DNA of 64,000 bases from Streptomyces albus subsp. albus (GTDB taxonomy: Bacteria > Actinomycetota > Actinomycetes > Streptomycetales > Streptomycetaceae), in the NCBI RefSeq assembly GCF_000725885.1, contig NZ_JODR01000017.1, positions 1 through 64,000 on the forward strand. Reading direction: 5' to 3'. Position numbers and translations under genes: made by a program. Below, in pieces: positions 34,227-42,240 of this stretch (position 1 is the stretch's first letter; the number at the start of each line of letters is the position of its first letter). The notes beneath the pieces are model-generated. The model did not search any database, was not told the DNA's origin, and saw nothing but the letters and a program-made list of their open reading frames with translations.

Positions 34227-35639
34227 ATGTCCGATCTCACCGCACTGACCGCGACCCGGCTCGTGGCCGGCTACACGGCCGGGGACTTCACCCCCGTGGA
34301 GGTCACCAGGGCGGCGCTGGAACGCGCCGAGCAGACGCAGGAGCGGGTCAACGCCTTCGTCCGCATCGACCACGAGGCGGCCCTGCACCAGGCCGAGGAG
34401 TCGACGGAGCGTCTGCGCCGCGGGGAGCCGCGCGGCGCGCTGGAGGGCGTGCCGGTGACCGTCAAGGACATCCTGCTCCAGCGCGGCAGCCCCACGTTCA
34501 AGGGTTCGTACGCCGTCGGTGCGGCGGGCCCGTGGGAGGAGGACGCGCCCTCGGTGGCGCGGCTGCGCGAGAGCGGCGCCGTCTTCCTGGGGAAGACCAC
34601 CACCCCCGAGTTCGCCTGGAAGGGGGTCACCGACAGTCCGCGGCACGGGGTCACGGGCAATCCGCACGCCCCGGAGCGGACCGCCGGCGGTTCCAGCGGA
34701 GGCAGCGCCGCCGCGGTGGCGGCGGGTGCCGGGCCGCTGTCCCTGGGCACCGACGGCGGCGGCTCGGTCCGTATCCCCGCCTCGTTCTGCGGCATCTACG
34801 CGCTGAAGCCGACCTACGGCCGGGTGCCCCTCTACCCGGCCAGCGCGTTCGGGACGCTGGCCCATGTGGGGCCGATGACGCGGGACGCGGCCGACGCGGC
34901 GCTGCTGATGGACGTGATCAGCGCGCCCGACCCGCGCGACTGGTCCCACCTGGGCCCGGCCCCGCACAGCTTCCGCGAGGCCCTCGCGGCGGGCGCCGAG
35001 GGGGTGCGCGGGCTGCGGGTCGCCTACAGCCCGGACTTCGGCGGACGGGTGGCGGTCGCCGCCGAGGTCGCCGCCGCCGTACGCCGCGCGGTGGCGCTGC
35101 TGGAGGAGCTGGGCGCGGTCGTCGAGGAGGCCGACCCCGGCTTCGCGGACCCCGTCGCCGCCTTCCACACCCTGTGGTTCACCGGCGCCGCGCGGGTCAC
35201 CCAGCAGTTCACGGAGGAGCAGCGGGCGCGGCTGGACGCGGGGCTGCGGGAGATCAGCGAGGACGGCGCCGCGCGCAGCGCCCTCGACTACCTGGCCGCC
35301 GTGGACGAGCGGATGGCGCTGGGCGGACTGATGGGCGCCTTCCACGAGCGGTACGACCTGCTGGTGACCCCCACGATGCCGCTGACCGCCTTCGAGGCGG
35401 GGACGGAGGTGCCGCGGGGGTCGGGGATGAAGCGGTGGACGGAGTGGACGCCGTTCTCCTACCCGTTCAACATGACCCAGCAGCCGGCCGCCTCGGTGCC
35501 GTGCGGTGCGGACGGGGCCGGGCTGCCGGTGGGGGTGCAGCTGGTCGGTGCGCGGCACAGTGACGCCCTGGTGCTGAGCGCCTCCCACGCGCTCTTCGAG
35601 GCGGGTGTGGCCGCGCAGGTGCCCTCCGCGCTCGGCTGA
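34227..35639 (+). CDS. Amidase (amidase signature family)
   Basis: A 470-aa cytosolic amide hydrolase. The Ser-cisSer-Lys triad is clear: K80 in GVPVTVKDI, S156 in TAGGSSGGSAAA and S180 in GTDGGGSVRIPASF, with the normal spacing (76 and 24 residues). Family members hydrolyse acylamides, N-carbamoyl compounds or indoleacetamide; the substrate here is unknown. GGGAGG seven bases before ATG 34227 supports the start. Within the cluster it could release an amine or carboxylate from an imported compound before the 2-hydroxyacid dehydrogenase and isomerases act. Confidence 0.93.
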   Translation: MSDLTALTATRLVAGYTAGDFTPVEVTRAALERAEQTQERVNAFVRIDHEAALHQAEESTERLRRGEPRGALEGVPVTVKDILLQRGSPTFKGSYAVGAAGPWEEDAPSVARLRESGAVFLGKTTTPEFAWKGVTDSPRHGVTGNPHAPERTAGGSSGGSAAAVAAGAGPLSLGTDGGGSVRIPASFCGIYALKPTYGRVPLYPASAFGTLAHVGPMTRDAADAALLMDVISAPDPRDWSHLGPAPHSFREALAAGAEGVRGLRVAYSPDFGGRVAVAAEVAAAVRRAVALLEELGAVVEEADPGFADPVAAFHTLWFTGAARVTQQFTEEQRARLDAGLREISEDGAARSALDYLAAVDERMALGGLMGAFHERYDLLVTPTMPLTAFEAGTEVPRGSGMKRWTEWTPFSYPFNMTQQPAASVPCGADGAGLPVGVQLVGARHSDALVLSASHALFEAGVAAQVPSALG

Positions 35640-35746
35640 GCGGGGACGGCTGTACCGGGCGGGCCGGGTCTCTCCGGCCCGCCCGGCATGTGTGTGCGAC
35701 CGGGCGTGCCCGGTACGTGGTGCGGCCGGGCGCGCGCCGGCCGCTC

Positions 35747-36268
35747 TCAGGCGCGGCGGAAGGAGAGGGTCTCGCCGAGCGCGCCGGCCCGCCACAGGTC
35801 CTGGCACGCCTCGGCCATCCGGTCGAGTCCCTCGACGACCTGGCCCCACACGATGCCGGGTACCCAGCCGGCGTCGCCGTTGATCAGCAGGTTGTTCCGC
35901 TCGTAGAAGAGCGCGAGGTCGACGACGGTGGTGCGGCCGGCGTGCGCGGCCTGTGCGCCCTGCTGTTCGGCGGCGGCTTCGTACCCGTAGGACGAAGTCG
36001 CCAACTGTGTCTGGGAGAACGTGAAATAGCAGAGGTCACCGGGGATGGGGGTAATAGTGGGATTTTCCAGCGGCGGTTCCTCGGGTGCGAACGGCGGAAT
36101 GAGGGCGTAGATCTCGTTACGCGCGTACTTCGCGTGGTAGACGTCGCCGCCCAGCGGCAGCGCGTCCCACACGGCCGCGCAGGTGATCGGTGCCCGGTCG
36201 TCGAGCAGCTTTGCCCTACAGCTCACTCCCCGCTTGTCCAACGACACTTCGATGAAGCGCTCAGCCAT
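35747..36268 (-). CDS. DUF3830 family protein (cyclophilin-like fold)
   Basis: A 173-aa cytosolic protein. The family pattern is visible: RFIEVSLDKRGVSCRAKLLDDRAPITCAAVWDALPLGG, then ARNEIYALIPPF and GDLCYFTF, and VDLALFYERNNLLINGDAGWVPGIVWG. Family members have a cyclophilin-like barrel and usually sit beside amidases, racemases and ABC importers, as here; no activity is established to my knowledge. GGAGG four bases before ATG 36268 fixes the start. Codon use in its 5' half is less G/C-biased than in its 3' half, and it faces away from the importer genes, separated from them by the low-GC insert. Confidence 0.83.
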   Translation of the reverse strand: MAERFIEVSLDKRGVSCRAKLLDDRAPITCAAVWDALPLGGDVYHAKYARNEIYALIPPFAPEEPPLENPTITPIPGDLCYFTFSQTQLATSSYGYEAAAEQQGAQAAHAGRTTVVDLALFYERNNLLINGDAGWVPGIVWGQVVEGLDRMAEACQDLWRAGALGETLSFRRA

Positions 36269-36522
36269 CGTGCCTCCGCACCAGGTAGGACTGGTTGTTT
36301 TCCAGGTTCACCAAGTGACCCCGACACATGGTGACGCAGGGCCCGCCCTGGACGCGAGCCTGCCTCAAGAGACCTCATGACGCTCCGCCTATGGAGTTTC
36401 AGCACACCCTCGAACATCTCGCAAAAGGTGCACCAAAGTACAACTAGCCCTACCGACTCCTCTCAGGAATAGTCGACTCCGCCCTCTGCAACCGCCCGAG
36501 CGACCCCAGGGAGTCCACATCC

Positions 36523-36939
36523 ATGCACGCCAACTCACTGCTGATGAGCGGTAGCAACCGCGACTCAGGAAATATGTTGCCAAGTTGGCCAGTAGCAGTG
36601 CTCGCCACTCTTCTCGCGATCGGCCTTGCCCTCGGCAGTCCCACCCCCGCTGACGCTGCAACAGCCAAGAAAAAATGCCACTCAGGCCCTGGGACATGCT
36701 CGGTGAAGAAATATCATCCTCACAAAGGCACCATCACCGTCAAGGTGAATGTCTACGGAAAGAAGAAGAATGGCCCTCTCTATGGCTGGGACTTGCGCAA
36801 GGGCAACAAGATCGTATGCACAGGCGAAGTCCGCGAGCATTGGAAGACCAAGACGAAGAAATGCAAGAAGGTACCCAAGGGTGCGATCCAGCTGAACGTC
36901 CCGCACCGTAAGGGTGCGAGCATCAGCATGGCTTGGTGA
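36523..36939 (+). CDS. Small secreted Lys-rich four-Cys protein
   Basis: A 138-aa precursor of unknown function. The hydrophobic segment WPVAVLATLLAIGLALGS (about 22-40) ends in ADAATA, a signal peptidase site near residue 46. The mature part (about 92 aa) is strongly basic (many KKK and KTKTKK runs) and has four Cys (KKCHSGPGTCS, KIVCTGEV, KKCKKVPKG). Base composition is about 50-55% GC by hand count, far below the neighbours. AGGGAG lies 10 bases before ATG 36523; a second ATG at 36544 is possible. It precedes a similar gene at 36982. Could be an antimicrobial or surface-binding protein; this is a guess. Confidence 0.75.
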   Translation: MHANSLLMSGSNRDSGNMLPSWPVAVLATLLAIGLALGSPTPADAATAKKKCHSGPGTCSVKKYHPHKGTITVKVNVYGKKKNGPLYGWDLRKGNKIVCTGEVREHWKTKTKKCKKVPKGAIQLNVPHRKGASISMAW

Positions 36940-36981
36940 AACCATAAAGCCGCAGTCTCCGGCCCCGGGAAGGATCTCCCA

Positions 36982-37461
36982 GTGCGCACACCATCGTTCA
37001 GCCGCCACGTTCGCAAGTCCGTCGTCATCACTTCGGCAGCCCTTATCGGCATGATGGGGGTTCCGTACGCCTATGCCTCAGCACAGCCCTCTCATACGCC
37101 GACGACAGCAGCGCAGAAAATCGTCGGCAAGGACAAGTACGGAAAGTGGACCTCTTCCGGCCCTCTTCGGACCAAGTGCCGGTTCTACATCGCTCTCTCC
37201 GTCGGGAAGACGGCATACGCTGCAGGCCAGGGCCACTGCAAGAGCAAGCAGGCACAGGTTGTTGTCGCCGCAATCAGCGTCAACAACAAGAAGGTGAAGC
37301 ACACTGTGAAGCGCGGCTGGTCCAAGGGGGTATACACCAAGGCGGTCAAGGTCAAGAACCCCAAGGGGAAGCAGAAGATCTGCGCGTTCGGCTGGCTCAA
37401 CCACCCCACTGACGACACCCCGGTGAAGCGCAGCGAAGCCAAGGTCTGCATCAAGCGCTGA
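36982..37461 (+). CDS. Second small secreted Lys-rich four-Cys protein
   Basis: A 159-aa precursor. The signal peptide RKSVVITSAALIGMMGVPYAYASA is cleaved near residue 34. The mature part is basic, with four Cys (RTKCRFYIA, GHCKSKQ, KICAFGW, KVCIKR) and beta-strand-like alternation (VVVAAISVNNKKVKHTVKRG). It resembles its neighbour in architecture (signal, Lys-rich, four Cys), although the sequences are only loosely alike. GTG 36982 follows GGAAGGA by about nine bases. The 42-base gap suggests one transcript. Low GC and atypical codons mark both as probably acquired. Confidence 0.75.
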   Translation: MRTPSFSRHVRKSVVITSAALIGMMGVPYAYASAQPSHTPTTAAQKIVGKDKYGKWTSSGPLRTKCRFYIALSVGKTAYAAGQGHCKSKQAQVVVAAISVNNKKVKHTVKRGWSKGVYTKAVKVKNPKGKQKICAFGWLNHPTDDTPVKRSEAKVCIKR

Positions 37462-37619
37462 AATACTGCTGGCCACAGGGTCCGGGTGGGACGGACTGTT
37501 CCGTCCCACCCGGACCACTCGTTTCCCGCGAACAGTCAAGCAGCTCGACTTGACGAACACTGTAGGTAGCCGGAGACTTACGGAGACCGTTCAGAGAGCA
37601 AAACCGGGGGGGCTTTTTC

Positions 37620-37925
37620 TTGACCCTTGAACAAGATTCCTGCGGCTCCGTCACGCCTAGATCGTACACCAACCTGCCACCTACACCGGTGACACCAGGA
37701 GATCCGGCCGGCATCGAGAATCTGACACGCCGGGAGCGGGAAGTACTCCTACTCATCGAAACAGGGGCTACAAACAGGTTGATCTCGCAAACTCTTGGCA
37801 TCTCCGAGCGAACCGTGAAAGCCCATTTTGCGAGCATCATGAAGAAAACGGGAGTCACCTCACGCTCCCAGGCGGCAGTGTTCGCCTATGCGAACTACCC
37901 CCAGATACGACAAAAGGTGATCTGA
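37620..37925 (+). CDS. Stand-alone LuxR-type helix-turn-helix protein
   Basis: A 101-aa protein consisting almost only of a LuxR C-terminal HTH: LTRREREVLLLIETGATNRLISQTLGISERTVKAHFASIMKKTGVTSRSQAAVFA (about 35-90, quoted here only as a region; key residues are E39-R40-E41, G49 and V65-K66). No receiver or sensor domain is present. The annotated start is TTG 37620 after a G-run; GTG 37689 is a shorter alternative that still keeps the whole HTH. Low GC, as for the preceding secreted protein genes, which it may control. It ends before a strong hairpin. Confidence 0.75.
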   Translation: MTLEQDSCGSVTPRSYTNLPPTPVTPGDPAGIENLTRREREVLLLIETGATNRLISQTLGISERTVKAHFASIMKKTGVTSRSQAAVFAYANYPQIRQKVI

Positions 37926-37946
37926 CACGTCCCAGTGTTCGTTCAT

Positions 37947-37991
37947 GATCTTCCGGGAGTCCGGTCACCACCACCGAACTTCCGGAAGATC
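37947..37991. terminator. Long imperfect hairpin after the LuxR-type gene
   Basis: GATCTTCCGG (37947-37956) pairs with CCGGAAGATC (37982-37991). The inner arms AGTCCGGT and ACCGAACT pair with one mismatch, giving a stem of about 19 bp. It could terminate the luxR transcript or serve as an operator for ehuB, which starts 70 bases later. Confidence 0.6.
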
Positions 37992-38060
37992 GGGCTCCTT
38001 CCAACACATCCCGCATCCGGCACGCTGCGTAAAAAACGGCTTGATCACCCCTGCATAAAC

Positions 38061-39002
38061 ATGGCTCAAGTGGGTAGCCGCGCGCCCATGGCTCCAACGA
38101 AGAACAAGAGCGTCAGCGCCGAAAGATCGATGGGCCGCCGCTCCCTGCTCGCCGGGATGGCCTCCCTCGGCGCCCTCGGAGCACTGGGCACAGCCGGATG
38201 CAGCCGCGTGCCCCCGGAAGGGAAAGTGGAGGGAGGGAACCTACTGGACAAACTGCGCCACCAGGGCAGCGTCCGCATCGGTATCGCCAACGAACCGCCA
38301 TTTGGATATGTGGACAAGGACGGCGAACCGACCGGAGAAGCCCCGGCCATCGCCAAAGTTATCTTCGAACGCCTCGGGGTCGGGGAAGTGAAGCCCATTC
38401 CAGTGGAGTTCGGGGCGCTCATACCCGGGCTCAAAGCCCAGCAGTTCGACGTCGTTTCAGCCGGGATGTACATCAACTCGACACGCTGTGAGCAGGTCCT
38501 CTTCGCAGACCCGGACTACATCATGCTCGACTCCTTCATCGTGAAGAAGGGGAACCCGCACGGCATCAAGACGTACAAGGATGTCGCGGAGAAGGGTCTC
38601 AAACTCGCAACGGGAAAGGCTTACGCGGAGATCGACTACGCCGCAGACGCAGGCATCAAGGAGCCACTGATCCTCCCCGACCAGGTGGCGGGCCTCGACG
38701 CCGTCGCTCAGGGGCGGGTGGATGCCTTCGCCGGCACGAACGTCACGGTCAAGGGCGTTGTGAAGAACTCACCGCGCGTGGAGGCCACACCGGCGTTCCA
38801 GCCCATGATGGGCGGGAAACCCGCCTACGGGGCAGGCGGCTTCGCGTTCCGCCTCTCGGAGAAGAACTTCCGGGATGAGTTCAACAAGGAGCTCCTCAAA
38901 CTCAAGGCGAATGACTTCGAAGAGCTGCTGAAGATCGTGAAGCCGTTCGGCTTCGGCAGACCCGAGATGACCCGCAAGACTGCGAAGGAGCTTTGCGGAT
39001 GA
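38061..39002 (+). CDS. ABC transporter substrate-binding lipoprotein (EhuB-like, SBP family 3)
   Basis: About 313 aa. The N-terminus carries a twin-Arg lipoprotein signal (SMGRRSLLAGMASLGALGALGTAGCS), with lipobox LGTAGC. The mature protein is a polar amino acid binding protein of family 3: LRHQGSVRIGIANEPPFGYVDKDGEPTGEAPAIAK covers the first ligand-binding block (key residues I-A-N-E-P-P-F), followed by FDVVSAGMYI and RCEQVLFADPDY. It resembles EhuB, the ectoine/hydroxyectoine-binding protein. The start is uncertain among ATG 38061, ATG 38088 and ATG 38130, all before the signal. It is followed by two permeases and an ATPase with overlapping stops. Confidence 0.86.
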   Translation: MAQVGSRAPMAPTKNKSVSAERSMGRRSLLAGMASLGALGALGTAGCSRVPPEGKVEGGNLLDKLRHQGSVRIGIANEPPFGYVDKDGEPTGEAPAIAKVIFERLGVGEVKPIPVEFGALIPGLKAQQFDVVSAGMYINSTRCEQVLFADPDYIMLDSFIVKKGNPHGIKTYKDVAEKGLKLATGKAYAEIDYAADAGIKEPLILPDQVAGLDAVAQGRVDAFAGTNVTVKGVVKNSPRVEATPAFQPMMGGKPAYGAGGFAFRLSEKNFRDEFNKELLKLKANDFEELLKIVKPFGFGRPEMTRKTAKELCG

Positions 39003-39739
39003 TGACCTCAGGGATGTTCACCAACTGGTTCCTGCCGGGCATCTGGGTCACCATTCAGGTCACCGTGTTGAGCGCGGCCCTCGGTGCATTCATAGCGTTC
39101 ACCATCGGCTACCTACGCACATCCAGGCTGTGGATAGTTCGTTTCCTCTCCGGCGCCTACGTCGAAATATTTCGAGGAACTTCGGCGCTCGTCCTGATGT
39201 TCTGGATGTTCTTCGCACTGCCGCTTCTCGGATGGCAACTCCTTCCCATGTGGGCAGGAGTCAGCGCGCTCGGTCTCACCTATGGCGCCTACGGCTCGGA
39301 GATCGTGCGAGGCGCCCTGGCAGCCGTCGCACCAGCTCAGCGGGAGGCCGGCATAGCATTGAGCTTCACACCCATGCAGCGCTTTCGGAGGATTGAACTC
39401 CCTCAAGCGTGGCCGGAGATGATCCCGCCCTTCAACAACCTTCTCATAGAGCTGCTGAAGGGAACGGCGCTCGTCTCGGTCATCACGGTGGCCGACATGA
39501 CCTTTGCGGGGAACCTTGTCCGGCTCGGCGAAAACAAAAGTGCACCGATCTACAGCCTGCTTCTGGTGCTTTATTTCATTATGGCCTTTGCCATCACGCG
39601 AGGTATGCGGGTTGTGGAGCGACACGCACGAGCCGGGGTCGGCCAGGCTCCGCCGAAGAAGGGCCTCTTCTCTTCACGCAAGGCGCCCGTCGACAACCTG
39701 ACTCCGGCCGACGCAGCTTCCACAGGGGGTACTGAATGA
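38999..39739 (+). CDS. ABC transporter permease (EhuC-like)
   Basis: A 246-aa inner-membrane permease of the polar amino acid type with about five TM segments (from FLPGIWVTIQVTVLSAALGAF). The EAA loop contacting the ATPase reads QREAGIALSFTPMQRFRRIELPQA (E-A-G ... P-Q-A). The C-terminal tail of about 35 residues is Lys/Pro/Ala-rich. ATG 38999 overlaps the preceding stop by four bases (ATGA). GC content is moderate compared with the chromosome average here. Confidence 0.88.
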   Translation: MMTSGMFTNWFLPGIWVTIQVTVLSAALGAFIAFTIGYLRTSRLWIVRFLSGAYVEIFRGTSALVLMFWMFFALPLLGWQLLPMWAGVSALGLTYGAYGSEIVRGALAAVAPAQREAGIALSFTPMQRFRRIELPQAWPEMIPPFNNLLIELLKGTALVSVITVADMTFAGNLVRLGENKSAPIYSLLLVLYFIMAFAITRGMRVVERHARAGVGQAPPKKGLFSSRKAPVDNLTPADAASTGGTE

Positions 39740-40383
39740 GCTGGGACTGGAACGTCGTCGAGGACTTCATGCCCCGCTTTTGGGACGGGGTCCTCGTCAC
39801 ACTGCAGGCCCTGGTCATGGGATCCCTCATAGCCTTCACTCTTGGGCTCTTCTGGGCTCTCGCTCAGCGCTCCCGGCGACGATGGGTCAGTTGGACGGTG
39901 TCCGGGGTTACCGAGTTCATCCGCAGTACCCCGCTGCTGGTCCAGTTGTTCTTCCTGTTCTATGTGGTTCCCGAGTGGGGCCCGTCCATGTCGCCTCTCA
40001 CCACCGGCATCATCGGTCTGGGGCTGCACTACTCCACTTACACCGCCGAGGTCTACCGCGCCGGTATCGACGGGGTACCGACCGGCCAGTGGGAGGCCGC
40101 CACCGCGCTCAGCCTGCCCACCGCTCACACCTGGCGTGCCGTAATCCTTCCGCAGGCCATCCGCAGAGTGGTGCCGGCCCTCGGCAACTATGTCGTCGCC
40201 ATGCTGAAGGACTCCCCGATGATCGCGGTTATCGGCGCCTTCGAGATGCTCGGAGAGGCGCAGGCCTACAGCAATGAGACCTTCACGACTGAAGCCATCA
40301 CCGTGATCGGCATCGCCTTCATCCTCATCGCCTACCCGGCATCCCTGCTTACGCGAGCCCTGGAGCGTCGTCTTGTCCGTTGA
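39736..40383 (+). CDS. ABC transporter permease (EhuD-like)
   Basis: A 215-aa second permease of the same heterodimer. TM segments begin at VLVTLQALVMGSLIAFTLGLF; RSTPLLVQLFFLFYVVPEWG is typical of HisM/GlnP-type subunits. The EAA loop is GQWEAATALSLPTAHTWRAVILPQA. ATG 39736 overlaps the EhuC-like stop by four bases. Its 3' end overlaps the ATPase start by 11 bases. Confidence 0.88.
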   Translation: MSWDWNVVEDFMPRFWDGVLVTLQALVMGSLIAFTLGLFWALAQRSRRRWVSWTVSGVTEFIRSTPLLVQLFFLFYVVPEWGPSMSPLTTGIIGLGLHYSTYTAEVYRAGIDGVPTGQWEAATALSLPTAHTWRAVILPQAIRRVVPALGNYVVAMLKDSPMIAVIGAFEMLGEAQAYSNETFTTEAITVIGIAFILIAYPASLLTRALERRLVR

Positions 40384-41197
40384 GAACACCCCGAGCACCG
40401 CTGCCCAGGAAGCCGCGAACCCGGCGGTCGACGGCAGCGAGCTGATCAGATTCGAGAACGTCACCAAGCGCTACGGCAGCAACGTGGTGCTGGACAGCCT
40501 CTGTTTCGACGTGGCATCCGGCAAACACGTGACGCTCATCGGCCCGTCGGGGTCGGGCAAGACCACGATCCTGCGGCTGCTGATGACGCTGGTGAAGCCC
40601 GACGAGGGCACTATCAAGGTGGCGGGCGAGTACCTGTCGCACGAGGAGCGGAACGGCAAGCTGGTGCCGGCGGGCGAGCGGCACTCGCGCGAGGTGCGCA
40701 AGAAGATCGGCATGGTCTTCCAGCAGTTCAACCTGTTCCCCAACATGAAGGTGCTGCGCAACATCACCGAGGCGCCGGTGCATGTGCTGGGCCTGTCCAA
40801 GGACGAGGCGGAGCAGCGGGCCCGCGAGCTGCTGGAGCTGGTGGGGCTGACCGACCACCTGGACAAGTACCCCAGCCAGCTGTCCGGCGGCCAGCAGCAG
40901 CGGGTGGCCATAGCGCGGGCGCTGGCGATGCGCCCCCAGGTGCTGCTGCTGGACGAGGTGACCTCGGCGCTCGACCCGGAGCTGGTGGCCGGCGTGCTGG
41001 ACGTGCTGCGGGACATCGCGCACTCCACGGACATCACCATGCTCTGTGTGACGCACGAGATGAACTTCGCCCGGGACATCTCCGACGACGTGCTGATGTT
41101 CGACGCGGGCCATGTCATCGAGTCGGGTTCGCCGGAGAAGATCTTCAGCGACCCGGAGCACGAGCGGACCCGGGAGTTCCTCAGCGCGGTGCTGTGA
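40373..41197 (+). CDS. ABC transporter ATP-binding protein (EhuA-like)
   Basis: A 274-aa ATPase that drives the importer. Walker A is IGPSGSGKTT, the Q-loop is MVFQQFNLFP, the signature LSGGQQQRVAIARAL, and Walker B LLLDEVTSALDPE, with H-loop CVTHEMNF. The initiator is TTG 40373, with GGAGC six bases upstream; the 11-base overlap with the EhuD-like gene supports coupled translation. Unlike the upstream Ehu genes, its distal part returns to the strong G/C-third-base bias of the chromosome, suggesting a composition boundary close to its start. It ends before a strong terminator. Confidence 0.9.
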   Translation: MSVENTPSTAAQEAANPAVDGSELIRFENVTKRYGSNVVLDSLCFDVASGKHVTLIGPSGSGKTTILRLLMTLVKPDEGTIKVAGEYLSHEERNGKLVPAGERHSREVRKKIGMVFQQFNLFPNMKVLRNITEAPVHVLGLSKDEAEQRARELLELVGLTDHLDKYPSQLSGGQQQRVAIARALAMRPQVLLLDEVTSALDPELVAGVLDVLRDIAHSTDITMLCVTHEMNFARDISDDVLMFDAGHVIESGSPEKIFSDPEHERTREFLSAVL

Positions 41198-41204
41198 GAG
41201 GGCT

Positions 41205-41238
41205 GCTCCCCTGTGCGCCCCCGGGCGCACAGGGGAGC
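41205..41238 (+). terminator. Terminator of the Ehu-like operon
   Basis: A perfect 15-bp stem (GCTCCCCTGTGCGCC at 41205-41219 with 41224-41238) and CCCG loop, eight bases after the ATPase stop. Confidence 0.9.
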
Positions 41239-41394
41239 GCATTCAGGGGCGCATCCAGCCTTACGGCATATGCCGAAAGCGGCGAGAGCCCCGTGTTCCG
41301 GCGTGCCCGGCCGCTATCGTGGTCCTACTGCCGCACTTTTGTGACCGCGCGCGGTCGCGACGGTGCAGACGGTCACAACCCCAGGGGGGACACC

Positions 41395-42186
41395 GTGACG
41401 TTAGGACAACGCCCCGCGGGCCCGACCGAGGAGCCCGAACGGGAGCCGGTCACGCCCTTCGGCTCGGTGCGGTACGCACTGCGGGTGCTGGAGTCGGTCG
41501 CCCGGCACCGGGACGGCGTCCGGGAGGAGACGATCTCCCGCGACGCGGAACTGCCGCCCGTCCATCTGGGCCATCTGCTGCGGATGCTGTGCCGCGAGGG
41601 CTATCTGGAACGGCGGGAGGACGACAGCTACGTCGTCGGGGACGCGCTGGTGATGCTGGGCTCCGGCGTGCAGCGGGCCCGCGCCCTGCGCGAACGGTTG
41701 CAGAGCACCCTGGACGAACTGCGCGACGCGGTCGGCGCCGCCGTCTACTTCGGCCGCTACCAGGACGGTGAGCTGGAGAGCTCCCAGGTCGCCGACGGCC
41801 CCACGACCCCGGCGGTCAACCAGTGGGTGGACTTCCGCTCGGCCGCGCACGCGACGGCGATCGGCAAGTGCCTGCTCAGCCAGCTCGACCACGACCGGCG
41901 GCTGGATCACCTGGCCCGGCACAAGACGCCCCGGCTCACCTCGCGGACGATCACCGACAAACGGCTGCTGCTGGACGCCCTCGACCGGCAGCCGCCGACC
42001 GTCCCCGTGCTGGACCTCCAGGAGTACGCGGTGGGCACGGTCTGCGCGGCGGTACCGGTGACGGCCGGCTCCGCGGTGAGCTGTCTTGCGCTGTCCTTGC
42101 CGGTCACCGAGGCGCACCGGCTGCGCAGGGCCGCCGAGATGCTGAGCGAACGCGCCGCACCGGTGATGCTCTCGCTCGCCCTGTGA
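41395..42186 (+). CDS. IclR-family regulator with a TTA codon at position 3
   Basis: A 263-aa regulator. The winged HTH (about 20-85) reads GSVRYALRVLESVARHRDG, HLGHLLRMLCREGYLERRED; the C-terminal effector domain (about 95-260) has VDFRSAAHATAIGKCLLSQLD and EYAVGTVCAAVPV, typical of IclR. The start GTG 41395 follows GGGGGGA by four bases. The third codon is TTA (41401-41403), which in Streptomyces needs the bldA tRNA, so this regulator is probably made late or in a developmentally controlled way. It follows the Ehu-like operon terminator and is likely its regulator. Confidence 0.9.
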   Translation: MTLGQRPAGPTEEPEREPVTPFGSVRYALRVLESVARHRDGVREETISRDAELPPVHLGHLLRMLCREGYLERREDDSYVVGDALVMLGSGVQRARALRERLQSTLDELRDAVGAAVYFGRYQDGELESSQVADGPTTPAVNQWVDFRSAAHATAIGKCLLSQLDHDRRLDHLARHKTPRLTSRTITDKRLLLDALDRQPPTVPVLDLQEYAVGTVCAAVPVTAGSAVSCLALSLPVTEAHRLRRAAEMLSERAAPVMLSLAL

Positions 42187-42240
42187 GACGGACCCCTGTG
42201 AGACGGACCCCTGTGTGGGGAACCCTGTGAGACGGAACAC
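42183..42240. repeat. Four tandem copies of a 14-15-base unit at the IclR stop
   Basis: Units GTGAGACGGACCCCT (42183-42197 and 42198-42212), GTGTGGGGAACCCT and GTGAGACGGAACAC follow head to tail. The first unit contains the stop codon of the IclR gene. Further degenerate copies may continue to about 42265. Confidence 0.8.

Noticed and set aside
31064..41197. Complete ectoine catabolism cluster
   Set aside because: The transporter resembles EhuABCD but no ectoine hydrolase, deacetylase or related dehydrogenase is present in the window.
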